From: Micromonosporaceae bacterium
GTDB taxonomy: Bacteria; Actinomycetota; Actinomycetes; Mycobacteriales; Micromonosporaceae
Assembly (NCBI GenBank): GCA_020027875.1
Contig: JAHRHA010000016.1
Coordinates: 1-62,395, forward strand
Direction: 5' to 3'
DNA length: 62,395 bases
Below, one piece after another: positions 52,104 to 60,815 of the stretch (its first letter is position 1; every line of letters begins with the position of its first letter). A program made the translations under genes and the position numbers. The notes beneath the pieces are model-generated. The model did no database searches. It saw nothing but the letters and a program-made list of their open reading frames with translations, and was not told the origin of the DNA.

Positions 52104-52121
52104 GTGGAGGACCTCCTCCAC
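52104..52121. promoter_or_regulatory. 8-bp dyad with 2-base spacer upstream of doxX
   Basis: GTGGAGGA-CC-TCCTCCAC sits between the stop of the minus-strand hydrolase and the DoxX start. It could be an operator for DoxX or a terminator of the hydrolase. Confidence 0.5.
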
Positions 52122-52126
52122 ATCCA

Positions 52127-52897
52127 TCAGCTAAGGAAGCCCTGCACCAGCGCGCCCGTCTCCTCCGGCCGGTCGACGTAGACCGTGTGGCCACTGTCCA
52201 CGCCGACGACGGTCACATCGAGGTCGGGCGCGTCCTGGATCGCGGCGAGGAAGGAAGGCCCGACCGCGCTCCCCCGCGTGGCGACGACGAGCAGCGTGGG
52301 AAGGCCCGGCGGAGGTACGGGTGCGGGCCGGGTCATTTCCGAGAACGCCGTTACCACCGCCGCCGCGTTGTATCTCCACCGCCACAGCCCGTCCTCGTCT
52401 TGGTCGAGGTGATCGTGGATCTCCTCGTCGACCGCCGTCGGATCCGTGAGGCCTGGCCATTGCGCCGCCCGCTCGAGCCCGGCGGCCGCCGCATCGGGGA
52501 ATGATGCGGGAACGAGTTCCTGCTGGACGCGTCCGAGGACGTACCGAGGATCCATCGCGATCCCAGGGTCGAGCAGCACCAGCCGGCGGATCCGGTCCCT
52601 CGCCTGGCCGGCGACGACGATCGCGACGGTCGCGCCAAACGAGTGCCCGACCAGATCAGTCGCCTCCAGTCCTTGGTCATCCATGGTCTCGAGCACATCG
52701 GCGGCGTGCTGTTCAAGTGTCCACGGTGGAGTCCATGGTGACCGTCCGTGTCCGCGCAGGTCGAGTCCGAGGACATGCAGGCCCGTGGTGTGCCGCTCGG
52801 CGAGGCGACGCCAGCGGGCGCCGTGTCCCCGTACGCCGTGCAGCGCGACCACGGGCCGGCCATCGGTATCCCCGAAGCTGTGTACATGCAGCGCCAT
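52127..52897 (-). CDS. alpha/beta hydrolase
   Basis: 256 residues with a complete fold: oxyanion HGVRGHG, LDLRGHGRSP, nucleophile elbow GHSFGAT, and a terminal His in VDSGHTVYVDRPEE. This is the usual pattern of small esterase/haloperoxidase-like hydrolases. Substrate unknown. No operon partner is evident. The DoxX gene follows on the same strand after a dyad. Confidence 0.87.
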   Translation of the reverse strand: MALHVHSFGDTDGRPVVALHGVRGHGARWRRLAERHTTGLHVLGLDLRGHGRSPWTPPWTLEQHAADVLETMDDQGLEATDLVGHSFGATVAIVVAGQARDRIRRLVLLDPGIAMDPRYVLGRVQQELVPASFPDAAAAGLERAAQWPGLTDPTAVDEEIHDHLDQDEDGLWRWRYNAAAVVTAFSEMTRPAPVPPPGLPTLLVVATRGSAVGPSFLAAIQDAPDLDVTVVGVDSGHTVYVDRPEETGALVQGFLS

Positions 52898-52920
52898 GAC
52901 GCCGCATGCTACGGGGTCAC

Positions 52921-53183
52921 TCGGAGGCGGTGATGCAGAAAGCGTGACCGGCCTGACCGGCGATGAGGCCGAGACCCTCTTCCTGGCCGGGATGCCGGCG
53001 GCGGCGGATCCACCTGGACGCGCCGGGCTGGTTTCACGAGTCGGAGGCCACCCCCACCTCGCGGTGGTGGCCGACGCGGTGTGGAATGACCGGATCGTCC
53101 AGATGCGCTACCGTCGCTGGAAGGCGCCCCGACAATCACGGATCAGCCGTCGGATCCCGGTGGTCGCCCTCGTCCGCCGGTAG
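52921..53183 (+). pseudogene. WYL-domain regulator fragment
   Basis: Pieces of a YafY-type regulator occur in two frames: VTGLTGDEAETLFLAGMP, then RRIHLDAPGWFHESEATP in a second frame, then HLAVVADAVWNDRIVQMRYR in the first. The N-terminal helix-turn-helix and the C-terminal half of the WYL domain are missing. YafY regulators often neighbour SRPBCC or DHFR-like genes such as those downstream. Confidence 0.6.
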
Positions 53184-53221
53184 CGGTTTCGGGCATGGTG
53201 GCACCTGGTTGGATTGAGGCC

Positions 53222-54076
53222 GTGACGACATCGAACGACCCCCTCCGACTGCGCGTGCGCATCGATGCGACGATCGAGAGCGTCCACAAGGCACTCACCG
53301 ACGCCGATTCACTCACCGAATGGCTGGCCGAGTCCGCCGAGGTCGCCCTGGATGACGGCCGGTTTGAGTTCTGGGGCCGCTACGCCCCGCAGGGCGACCG
53401 TCCCCGGCAGCGCCTGCTGAGCACCGAGCCGGGTCGGGCGCTGAGCTTCGCCTGGGACTTCGACGGCTCCGAGCCGTCCACCGTCGAGATCGCCATCGAT
53501 CCGCATGACGGGGGCGGCTCGGTCGTCACCGTGACCCACACCGGCTTCCCCTCGAGCGGGTCCGCCGACCCAACCGCGATGGACTGCTTCTGGCACGTCT
53601 CGCTGGCCAACCTCGCCGCGCACTGCGAGGGCCTGCCGACGATGCCGCCATTCGACTTCAGCGTGCCTGCGCAGGGCGACGCGCTTGTGCGTACCGTTAT
53701 CGACGTCCCGGTCGACGAGGTCTTCGCCTCCTTGCTCGACCCGGCTCAGGTCGACAAATGGACCCGCGGCACAGCAGTCATCGAGCCACAGGTGGGCGGC
53801 CGCTACGACTTCGGCTGGGACCACGGACCGGTGAAGATCCTCGAGTTGGAGCAGGACAAGGTGCTCGCGTACTTGTGGCGCTACCCCGACAGCCCGGACA
53901 CGACGGTGCGGTGGGCGCTGCGTAGCTCGCGGGGCTCGACCTATCTCACTCTGGTCCATGGTGGATTCGACAACGATCAGCTGGCTGAGGAGTTCCGGCA
54001 GGGCTGGCCGAGCTACCTGGTCGAGCTGAAGCGCGTGCTGGAACACGGCCCGCGTTGGGAACCGATGAAGGCATGA
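53222..54076 (+). CDS. tandem SRPBCC/AHSA1-domain protein
   Basis: 284 residues with two START-like ligand-binding domains. The first (about 5-130, TIESVHKALTDADSLTEWL, GRFEFWGRY) and the second (about 155-280, DVPVDEVFASLLDPAQVDKW, GRYDFGWDHG) each have the AHSA1 pattern. Such proteins bind hydrophobic ligands, and the duplication is less common than single domains. GTG 53222 is preferred. ATG 53195 would add nine residues with no ribosome-binding site. Confidence 0.8.
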   Translation: MTTSNDPLRLRVRIDATIESVHKALTDADSLTEWLAESAEVALDDGRFEFWGRYAPQGDRPRQRLLSTEPGRALSFAWDFDGSEPSTVEIAIDPHDGGGSVVTVTHTGFPSSGSADPTAMDCFWHVSLANLAAHCEGLPTMPPFDFSVPAQGDALVRTVIDVPVDEVFASLLDPAQVDKWTRGTAVIEPQVGGRYDFGWDHGPVKILELEQDKVLAYLWRYPDSPDTTVRWALRSSRGSTYLTLVHGGFDNDQLAEEFRQGWPSYLVELKRVLEHGPRWEPMKA

Positions 54077-54120
54077 GTCTTGTTCAGATCGAGGACCACA
54101 AACGACAACGAGGAGCCGCC

Positions 54121-54678
54121 ATGGGCAAGGTCCTCTACTCGATGAACGTGTCGCTCGACGGCTACATCGAGGACCGGAACGGCAGCATCGAGTTCTCCGC
54201 ACCGGACGACGACGTGCACCGGGCGGCGAACGAGCAGGCGCGACAGGCGTCCGCGTTTCTGTTTGGGCGGCGCCTGTACGAGGTGATGGAGGAGCCTTGG
54301 ACGATGGCCGCGAACCGAGACGACCTGCCCGATGTCGAAGCGGAGTTCGCCCGGGCCTACGTGGAAACGCCAAGGATCGTATTCTCCGACACGCTCGACA
54401 GCGTCCCCCAGGGCGTCCGGCTGGTTCGCAGCAACGACGCGGTGGCCGAGGTGACGCGTCTCAAGCATCAGACGGAAGGTGGCCTGGACCTCGGCGGCGC
54501 CAGCCTGGCCGCCTCGCTGGTGGACCTGATAGACGAGTTCCGGCTCTACGTCATGCCCGTGGTGGTGGGCGGCGGCAAACCGTTCTTCGCCGCCCGGAAG
54601 AAGCTCCAATTACGGCTGGCCGAGCACCGCGCATTCCCGTCAGGCGCCATGTACCTGCGATACGAGCGTGCGGGCTGA
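54121..54678 (+). CDS. dihydrofolate reductase-like (RibD C-terminal domain) protein
   Basis: 185 residues. The start VLYSMNVSLDGYIEDRNGS, the LFGRRLYEVM segment, DLGGASLAASLVD and the terminal VVVGGGKPFF are hallmarks of the RibD_C reductase family. The family is common in actinobacteria, often next to SRPBCC or YafY regulators as here. It probably reduces a small molecule with NADPH. A ribosome-binding site GAGGAG precedes ATG 54121. Confidence 0.87.
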   Translation: MGKVLYSMNVSLDGYIEDRNGSIEFSAPDDDVHRAANEQARQASAFLFGRRLYEVMEEPWTMAANRDDLPDVEAEFARAYVETPRIVFSDTLDSVPQGVRLVRSNDAVAEVTRLKHQTEGGLDLGGASLAASLVDLIDEFRLYVMPVVVGGGKPFFAARKKLQLRLAEHRAFPSGAMYLRYERAG

Positions 54679-54714
54679 CGCCCAGACCTCCAGATGTGTA
54701 CGGAGGGCCTCCGG

Positions 54715-55116
54715 CTACGTCGCCCCGAGCGCGACCTTGACCTTGGTGACCGCGACTGCCTCGGTCTCCTTCACGTCGCCGGCCGCGGCCGCCACCTGGT
54801 CGACCGCGGACGAGACCGCATTGCGGAATCCATCGAGTTCAACCGGGCTCTTCGTCTGCAGGATCGCGGTGGACTGCTGCAAGGCGGCGAGGACATTGGA
54901 CTCAATCTCGGTAGGCGACCCCTTCGGGATCTTTGGGATCCCGCCGGACTTGAGCAGGTCGCGCAGCTCCGGTGACGTCTCGGCCAGTGCCTTGGAGCCG
55001 GCGAAGCTCTCCTTGATCATGTCGAAGAAGCCAGGGTCGGCGTTTGACACCAGGAACATGGCACCGAACGCGGCCGTACGCAGCGCCTGGCGCTCCTGGT
55101 CGGTGTACTCGGTCAT
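54715..55116 (-). CDS. hypothetical helical protein
   Basis: 133 residues from ATG 55116, family not recognised. Mostly alpha-helical with no Cys, signal peptide or membrane segment. The N-terminal half reads DQERQALRTAAFGAMFLVSNADP and carries FFDMIKESFAGSKAL. The C-terminal half is a long Ala/Val-rich helix. The upstream reading frame begins at 55164 but ATG 55116 better fits the helix start. It converges with the RibD_C-like gene. Confidence 0.6.
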   Translation of the reverse strand: MTEYTDQERQALRTAAFGAMFLVSNADPGFFDMIKESFAGSKALAETSPELRDLLKSGGIPKIPKGSPTEIESNVLAALQQSTAILQTKSPVELDGFRNAVSSAVDQVAAAAGDVKETEAVAVTKVKVALGAT

Positions 55117-55185
55117 GCCCTTGATCCTGACCCGTCCGACCGGCGGCGTGCCGGAGAACACCATGATCCGAGCGGTCGGCGCGAA

Positions 55186-55205
55186 GTGATATCATCAGAT
55201 ATCAC
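55186..55205. promoter_or_regulatory. vapBC operator dyad
   Basis: GTGATATC (55186-55193) and GATATCAC (55198-55205) are perfect inverted arms around ATCA. The site lies 16 bases before vapB and is AT-rich, as expected for the autoregulatory operator of a ribbon-helix-helix antitoxin. Confidence 0.7.
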
Positions 55206-55221
55206 ACCCGGGGAGGTGGCC

Positions 55222-55443
55222 GTGACTGATCTGCTGATTCGTGACGTACCAGACGATGTCGTGGCGGCGATCGATGCTGACGCGGGCCGCCTCGGGCTGT
55301 CCCGCAGTGAGTATCTTCGCCGCACGTTGGCTCGGGCTGCCATCAGGCCAGGCGGCGCCGTGACAGTTGACGATCTGGTGCGTTTCGAGAGTGTGTTCGC
55401 TGACCTCGCGGACGACGAAGTCATGCGTCAGGCCTGGCAGTGA
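55222..55443 (+). CDS. vapB: VapB-type antitoxin
   Basis: 73 residues, GTG start with GGAGG five bases upstream. The N-terminus ([30 protein letters not shown]) is a ribbon-helix-helix fold that would bind the dyad upstream. The acidic C-terminus ([19 protein letters not shown]) would wrap the toxin. Its stop overlaps the toxin start (GTGA). Confidence 0.88.
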   Translation: MTDLLIRDVPDDVVAAIDADAGRLGLSRSEYLRRTLARAAIRPGGAVTVDDLVRFESVFADLADDEVMRQAWQ

Positions 55444-55847
55444 CGAGGTGGTTGATCGACAAGTCTGCGCTGGTGCGTCTCGCCGCCAGCCAGGACGCTG
55501 AGCAATGGGCCGACCGGATCGGGCGTGGGCTCATCTGCATCACCACGCTGACCCTGCTTGAGGTCGGCTTCTCGGCTAGGTCGGGCGCCGATCTTCGCGC
55601 GGCCGCGCGCCGCGCGCCGCTGTCGCTTATGCCGGTGGAGTACCTCACACCTCAGATGGAACGGCGTGCCGTCGAGGTCCAGATGTTGCTCGCTGATCAG
55701 GGGCGGCACCGCGCTCCCGCTGTGCCGGACCTACTCGTTGCTGCAGCGGCTGAGCTCGCCGGACTCACCGTGCTTCATCTCGACAAGGATTTCGATCTCA
55801 TAGCCGACGTCACCGACCAGCCCGTGGAACGGCTGCGAATTAGCTGA
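55440..55847 (+). CDS. vapC: VapC-type PIN-domain ribonuclease toxin
   Basis: 135 residues. The PIN acidic residues are in place: Asp7 (LIDKSAL), Glu41 (LLEVGFS), Asp97 (PDLLVAA) and Asp115/117 (LDKDFD). It would cleave RNA, often tRNA, when freed from VapB. GTG 55440 overlaps the antitoxin stop, the standard type II arrangement. Confidence 0.92.
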   Translation: MTRWLIDKSALVRLAASQDAEQWADRIGRGLICITTLTLLEVGFSARSGADLRAAARRAPLSLMPVEYLTPQMERRAVEVQMLLADQGRHRAPAVPDLLVAAAAELAGLTVLHLDKDFDLIADVTDQPVERLRIS

Positions 55848-55866
55848 CTCGCTTCGCCCGCTCTGC

Positions 55867-56499
55867 TCAGCGCCGGGCGATGTGGTGGACCACGGTGCCG
55901 GCCGCGGCTCCGATGATGGCTCCGGCGACCACGTCCGCCGGGTAGTGAACGCCGGTGTGGACTCGCGAATAGGCGACAGCGGAGGCGAGAACCCGAAGCG
56001 GGAGCGCCATCGCCGGCAGTTCACCGCCGACGGCAGAAGCGAAGGCGAAGGCGGAGGCGGCGTGGCCCGACGGGAACGACGTCGAGTCAGGCATCCGAAC
56101 GTGCGGTGCCTCCGACGTGACGGCGTTCGGTCGGAGTGGACGATCCCGTACGAACGCGGGCTTCACCGCGAGGTTCACCACTGCCGATGTCACGCCGATG
56201 GCCGCGACCCCTAGTGCGGCGGCGCGCCGCTGGCGGCGCCCGCCGAGCAGAGCCATTATCCCCGCGATGCCCAGCCACAGCCGGGAATAGTTGGCGGCAT
56301 TGGACAGATGGGCGAGGCGGACATCGAGCGTCGGGGATGCCGTGCTCGTGACCGCGTGATAGGCAGCCCGGTCGACGGCGTCGAGTTCCACAAGACCCTC
56401 GAGGAGCACGGAACGTGCACGCTCTGCCGAACCGATCCGGCGGGCCAGAGCGGCCTCGAGCGTCGGCACGCTGGGTGGTCGTGCCTTGCGAACACTCAC
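55867..56499 (-). CDS. PAP2-family phosphatase
   Basis: 210 residues, GTG start. All three phosphatase motifs are present: KPAFVRDRP (113-121), PSGH (143-146) and SRVHTGVHYPAD (178-189). Four or five hydrophobic helices make it a membrane enzyme that removes phosphate from lipid phosphates such as phosphatidate or undecaprenyl pyrophosphate. It starts only 17 bases from the divergent lipid kinase gene, so the two promoters overlap. Confidence 0.9.
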   Translation of the reverse strand: MSVRKARPPSVPTLEAALARRIGSAERARSVLLEGLVELDAVDRAAYHAVTSTASPTLDVRLAHLSNAANYSRLWLGIAGIMALLGGRRQRRAAALGVAAIGVTSAVVNLAVKPAFVRDRPLRPNAVTSEAPHVRMPDSTSFPSGHAASAFAFASAVGGELPAMALPLRVLASAVAYSRVHTGVHYPADVVAGAIIGAAAGTVVHHIARR

Positions 56500-56516
56500 G
56501 CTGAGAGACTACGGGG

Positions 56517-57887
56517 ATGGCACTCCGCTCCATCAGACGGCCATCGGTGCGCCGCCGGGTGGCGGCGGCGATCGCATTGGCGACGTTCGCGTTGGCGATC
56601 GTGGTCGTCGTCGTCCTATTCCTCCAGCGACCGATCCTGCTGCCCGTCATCGTGATTGCGCTGTTGATCACCGTCGTATCGGGCTGGGTTGCGCTGGTGT
56701 CACGAGGCGGGCGCCGATTGGCGTTCACCGCGGTCGCGTTGACGGTCTTCGTCGCCCTGCTCGTCTTTCTGGGTGTGGAGACTCTCGTGGGTGCGGGTGT
56801 GCTGCTTGTCCTCATGGCCGTGGCCAACCTCGCGGCCCGGGTCGCCTTCGGGTACGAACGCGCCGTGGTCCAGGCCGAGCCGTACGGGACGCCGGTACGG
56901 GCCGCGCGCCGTGGTGTGCTCCTGATGAACCCGCGGTCTGGCGGTGCCAAGGTGGCCAAGTTCCACCTGACCGACGAGGCTCGGCGACGAGGGATCGAAC
57001 CAGTGGTGCTCGAACCAGGCGACGACCTGCGCGCCCTCGCCGAGCGAGCGGTCGCCGATGGCGCCGACGTCATCGGCATGGCCGGCGGTGACGGTTCGCA
57101 AGCGGTCGTCGCCGACGTGGCCCGGACGCACGACCTGCCCTTCGTCTGCGTGCCGGCGGGGACGCGTAACCACTTCGCACTCGATCTCGGGCTCGATCGC
57201 AACGACGTCGCGGCGGCTCTGGATGCGTTCGGCGACGCGGTTGAGCGCCGGGTCGACCTCGCCACCGTCGCCGGCCGCGTCTTCGTCAACAACGCCTCGT
57301 TGGGCCTCTACGCCACCATCGTCCAGTCCGAGGCCTACCGGGACGCGAAGCTCAGCACGGCGGTCGAGATGATGCCGGACCTTGTCGGACCGCACGCGCC
57401 AGGATTCGACCTGCACTACGACGGTCCCGACGGCGAACGTCACGATACGGCCGACGTCCTCCTCGTGTCGAACAATCCGTACGCGGTTCGCACGCTCGCC
57501 GGCGCCGGCTCCAGACCTCGCCTCGACTCCGGTGTGCTCGGCCTGGTGGCCGTACGAGTGGACCAACCTCGGGACGTCCCAGCACTCGCGGCACTGGAAG
57601 CCGCCGGCGCCGTCAATCGCTTCTCGGGCCTGCGGGAGTGGACCGCGGAGGCCTTCCGCGTCGACTCATCCGAGCCTGTGCCCGTCGGCCTCGACGGGGA
57701 GGCGCTGCGGATGCAGCCGCCGTTGGAGTTCCGCATCCTCCCAGGGGCACTGCGTGTCCGCTTACCTGTCGCCGCCCCGGGCGCCGGGCAGACGGTCGTG
57801 CTCGGAGTACGGGGGGCGCTCGCGGCCCTATGGCGGATCCTTGTCGACGGCGTACGCTCGCCAGCCAGGAATCCGCCCACTTCCTGA
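56517..57887 (+). CDS. diacylglycerol kinase-family lipid kinase with N-terminal membrane domain
   Basis: 456 residues. Three or four membrane helices fill residues 14-108. The kinase domain has MNPRSGG (137-143), GGDGS (190-194) and VPAGTRNHFALDLGL, the DagK/YegS pattern. It phosphorylates a lipid with ATP. The membrane part is an addition to the usual soluble form. It is divergent from a PAP2 phosphatase, which would catalyse the opposite reaction, and lies 9 bases upstream of a hydrolase gene. Confidence 0.9.
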   Translation: MALRSIRRPSVRRRVAAAIALATFALAIVVVVVLFLQRPILLPVIVIALLITVVSGWVALVSRGGRRLAFTAVALTVFVALLVFLGVETLVGAGVLLVLMAVANLAARVAFGYERAVVQAEPYGTPVRAARRGVLLMNPRSGGAKVAKFHLTDEARRRGIEPVVLEPGDDLRALAERAVADGADVIGMAGGDGSQAVVADVARTHDLPFVCVPAGTRNHFALDLGLDRNDVAAALDAFGDAVERRVDLATVAGRVFVNNASLGLYATIVQSEAYRDAKLSTAVEMMPDLVGPHAPGFDLHYDGPDGERHDTADVLLVSNNPYAVRTLAGAGSRPRLDSGVLGLVAVRVDQPRDVPALAALEAAGAVNRFSGLREWTAEAFRVDSSEPVPVGLDGEALRMQPPLEFRILPGALRVRLPVAAPGAGQTVVLGVRGALAALWRILVDGVRSPARNPPTS

Positions 57888-57896
57888 GGGGGAATC

Positions 57897-58790
57897 ATGG
57901 CTTCGCCCTTCGTCGCCACCGCCAAGGAACACGACATACGCACGCCCGACGGACGCGTGCTGCATGCGTACGGGGCCGGTGACCCCCGGGACGAGTTGGT
58001 ACTCGTACATCACGGGACTCCGTGCTCGGGGATCCTCGCGGGATGGTGGGCCGACGACGCCGCCGCGCGCGGCATCCGTCTCGTTGGTTACGACCGCCCG
58101 GGTTACGGCGGCTCCGATCGCCACCCGGGACGGTCGATTGCCGATGTCGCGGCCGATGCGGCGACGATTGGCGACGAGTTCGGGGCCGGCCGCTTCCGAA
58201 CGTGGGGCGTTTCCGGCGGCGGCCCGCACGCGCTCGCCTGCGCTGCGTTGCTCCCCGACCGGGTAGTCGCCGCCGCCACGCTTGCCTCCGTGGCTCCCAA
58301 CGGCGCCGATGGCCTCGACTGGCTTGCCGGCATGGGCCAGGACAATCTCGATGAGTTCGGCGCAGCTATCGCGGGCGAGCATGCGCTCCGCCCGTACCTC
58401 GCGAAGGCGAGCGACGACCTGGTGGCGGCGGGCCCCAACGGTCTGGCTGACGCGTTAAGGTCGCTCCTGCCCGCCGTCGACGTCGCGGCGATCACTGGCG
58501 ACGTCGCACAGTTCATGTACGCCTGGTTGGCCGGCGGGCAGCGCAGCGGCATCGAGGGCTGGCTCGACGACGACCTGGCCTTCGTCCGCGACTGGGGATT
58601 TGATCTGGGCTCCGTCAGGGTGCCGGTCCTGGTCGTGCAGGGCCGCCACGATCTCATGGTCCCGTTTGCTCACGGTGAGTGGCTTGCCGCGCGGATTCCC
58701 GGTGCCGAGGCGCGGCTTACGGCGGATGACGGCCACCTGACGCTTATTGCGAACCTCGCCGGCGTCCACGCCTGGCTTCTCGAGCACTAG
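57897..58790 (+). CDS. alpha/beta hydrolase
   Basis: 297 residues. Oxyanion region HHGTPCS, GYDRPGYGGSDRHPG, nucleophile elbow GVSGGGP, the acid loop VVQGRHDLMVPFAHGEWLA and a final His in TADDGHLTLI are all present. GAGGGGGA precedes ATG 57897. It follows the lipid kinase by nine bases, so co-expression is likely. Substrate unknown. Confidence 0.9.
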   Translation: MASPFVATAKEHDIRTPDGRVLHAYGAGDPRDELVLVHHGTPCSGILAGWWADDAAARGIRLVGYDRPGYGGSDRHPGRSIADVAADAATIGDEFGAGRFRTWGVSGGGPHALACAALLPDRVVAAATLASVAPNGADGLDWLAGMGQDNLDEFGAAIAGEHALRPYLAKASDDLVAAGPNGLADALRSLLPAVDVAAITGDVAQFMYAWLAGGQRSGIEGWLDDDLAFVRDWGFDLGSVRVPVLVVQGRHDLMVPFAHGEWLAARIPGAEARLTADDGHLTLIANLAGVHAWLLEH

Positions 58791-58791
58791 C

Positions 58792-58848
58792 CACAATCGC
58801 GATAAGCATCACATCGCGATAAGCATCACATCGCGAGAGGCGTCACAT
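58792..58848. repeat. 17-bp tandem repeat, three copies plus a partial
   Basis: CACATCGCGATAAGCAT recurs at 58792-58809 (with one extra A), 58810-58826 and, diverged, 58827-58843, then CACAT. It fills the gap between the convergent hydrolase and DUF1801 genes. Confidence 0.85.
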
Positions 58849-58851
58849 GGA

Positions 58852-59247
58852 TTAGCTCTTGCCCTTCAGCTTGCGCCAGCCGCCCGCGCGGTTGTTGGCG
58901 ATGATCTGCTTGAACATGGCCTTGAGCGCTGGCGCGTTGATGGTTTCGCCCTGACGGATGGCGACGGTGCGGCCGGTCGTGTTGTCGTGGCCACCGGTAA
59001 TGATTCCCTCGGGATCAGGGACGATGGCGCCGTCGTACAGAAAGACGTTGACGTGGTCCTTCGCCGCTAACAGAGCGCAGATGTTGCCCTGCAGCACGAA
59101 GTACGGACGGTTGGTGAACTTGATGGTTTCGGAAACCTCCCGGTCCGCGGCGTGGACCAGATCGCGCACCTCGCGGCAGATCGCCTGCTGCCAATCGGAC
59201 AGGGCATCGATGTAGGCGTCTACGCGTGGGTCCGCGGTGTATTTCAT
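58852..59247 (-). CDS. DUF1801 family protein
   Basis: 131 residues. The pattern VDAYIDALSDWQQAICREVRDLV, ETIKFTNRPYF and NVFLYDGA is that of DUF1801, a small YdhG-like fold of unknown function. ATG 59247 is the family start. No signal peptide or membrane helix. Confidence 0.85.
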   Translation of the reverse strand: MKYTADPRVDAYIDALSDWQQAICREVRDLVHAADREVSETIKFTNRPYFVLQGNICALLAAKDHVNVFLYDGAIVPDPEGIITGGHDNTTGRTVAIRQGETINAPALKAMFKQIIANNRAGGWRKLKGKS

Positions 59248-59384
59248 CGTGGATCCACCATACCGTGGCCGCCTGGTGTCGACGACGTGGCGTTGAATCG
59301 CCCAAGTCATCGAGGCTGTGCCCGTATCGTGTGAGCTGAGCAGCAAGCGATGATGTCGGCGGCTGAGTGGAGGTCGTGCGGGAC

Positions 59385-60020
59385 ATGAGTTCTGTTACCT
59401 GTCACATCTCAATGTCCCTGGACGGCTTCGTTGCCGGGCCTAACCAAAGCGTCGAGAACCCGATCGGCGAACGTGGGATGCGACTGCACGAGTGGGTGTT
59501 CGACACCGCCAGCTGGCGCGAGCAGCAAGGGTTGGAGGGCGGCGAGCGTACGCTCGATTCGGAGGTCGCTGACGAGGTCGTGCGGGATGTTGGCGCATAT
59601 ATCATGGGCCGCAAGATGTTCGGTGGCGGCGACGGGCCGTGGGACGAGATATGGACGGGCTGGTGGGGAGAGAACCCGCCCTACCACGCGCCGGTCTTCG
59701 TGCTTACCCACCACTCGCGGGAGATGCTACCGATGCAGGGCGGCACGACGTTCACGTTCGTCACAGACGGGATCGAGTCCGCGCTGGAGCAGGCCCGGGC
59801 GGCGGCCGGCGACAAGAACGTCGCGATCGCCGGCGGCGCGAGCGCTGTGCGGCAGTACCTCGCGGCCGGTCTCCTCGACGAGCTGTACCTCCACATAGTT
59901 CCGATCATTCTCGGAGTCGGAGAGCGGCTCTTCGAGGACGTCGGCGATCCCAACCTTGAACCGGTCAAGGTGATCGCCTCGCCAACAGTCACGCACGTCA
60001 AGTACCGCGTGGCCCGGTAA
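59385..60020 (+). CDS. dihydrofolate reductase-like (RibD C-terminal domain) protein, second copy
   Basis: 211 residues from ATG 59385. CHISMSLDGFVAGPNQS, IMGRKMFGG, the AIAGGASAVRQYLAAGLLDE helix and PIILGVGERLF define the same RibD_C reductase family as the gene at 54121, but with a longer middle region. NADPH-dependent reduction is expected. Two distinct members within 5 kb reflect the high copy number of this family, not a recent duplication. Confidence 0.87.
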   Translation: MSSVTCHISMSLDGFVAGPNQSVENPIGERGMRLHEWVFDTASWREQQGLEGGERTLDSEVADEVVRDVGAYIMGRKMFGGGDGPWDEIWTGWWGENPPYHAPVFVLTHHSREMLPMQGGTTFTFVTDGIESALEQARAAAGDKNVAIAGGASAVRQYLAAGLLDELYLHIVPIILGVGERLFEDVGDPNLEPVKVIASPTVTHVKYRVAR

Positions 60021-60040
60021 CTGCCCCGACTTGCGCTACT

Positions 60041-60080
60041 CCCGAATCCTTGACGCGGATCCCGAATCCTTGACATCGAT
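60041..60080. repeat. 20-bp direct repeat, two copies
   Basis: CCCGAATCCTTGAC occurs at 60041-60054 and 60061-60074 with period 20, followed by CGGAT and TCGAT. It lies between the convergent RibD_C-like and GlsB genes. Confidence 0.85.
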
Positions 60081-60364
60081 CAGGTCGAGCGTCGAGCCAT
60101 TCGGCGCAACAGCCACGACGCGATAGGGACGACGATGAGCGTGCCGATGGAGGCGCTGAGGAGGCCGCCCCAGTCGAAGATATCCGTGTCACCGATGCCA
60201 AACACGACTGTGAAGATGAGATAGCCGACCACAGCCCCGAGGAGCCCCAGGCCGATCGATACCAGCCATGACATCGGTCCGCTCATACTGCGAAACGCGT
60301 CGCCCGGAATGAGCATGCGGGCAACGGCACCGCAGACCAGACCGAGCAAGAGTGCGCCACACAC
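60080..60364 (-). CDS. GlsB/YeaQ/YmgE family membrane protein
   Basis: 94 residues from GTG 60364, with GGAGGGAG upstream. Three hydrophobic helices and the motif LLGLVCGAVARMLIPGD at the start, then GLGLLGAVVGYLIF, identify the transglycosylase-associated/GlsB family of small stress-related membrane proteins. Longer readings of the frame lack a ribosome-binding site. Confidence 0.82.
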   Translation of the reverse strand: MCGALLLGLVCGAVARMLIPGDAFRSMSGPMSWLVSIGLGLLGAVVGYLIFTVVFGIGDTDIFDWGGLLSASIGTLIVVPIASWLLRRMARRST

Positions 60365-60815
60365 CGCGGTCTCCCTCCGCCGACCTGATCGACACGCTAC
60401 GTCAACATCGCCTGCCCCGTGGCGCGTTCGGGAAAGTAGGACAGCCATCAGCGGCGCTGAATCTTGACGGACCGCGAAGCCATGCTCATCGCGCGTAGAG
60501 GCTACATCGTCCACGATGGCTGGTTGTGCGCCGTGAATCAGGCTGGATCCCGGCTGTTGAATGACACGAAAACGTCAGTAAGAGTGACACCTGGATGTCA
60601 GTAACGGTGTGGTCGGAGCCGAAAAGGTTCTGCTCATCGCCCGCGACGCTGCGAACACCAGCGTCGCCTCGGTGCGCCGCTTCGCCGGCCTTTGTTGGCT
60701 TTGTCGTTTGGCCGCTTTCACAAGATTTGCATGACCTTGCCGGGAGAACCGGGGGTTGTCGGTGGTCGGTCAGTCATAGATGATTCGTTCGAAGGTCCCT
60801 CACAAAGGAGGAACG
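60365..60815. other. gene-free gap
   Basis: No convincing coding region. A short open stretch near 60595 has no ribosome-binding site and a coincidental composition. GTCAGTAAGAGTG (60574) and GTCAGTAACGGTG (60598) form an imperfect direct repeat. The ribosome-binding site AAAGGAGG of the next gene is at its end. Confidence 0.6.

Noticed and set aside
60595..60783. 62-codon open frame
   Set aside because: No ribosome-binding site, no recognisable composition, lies in a gap with repeats.
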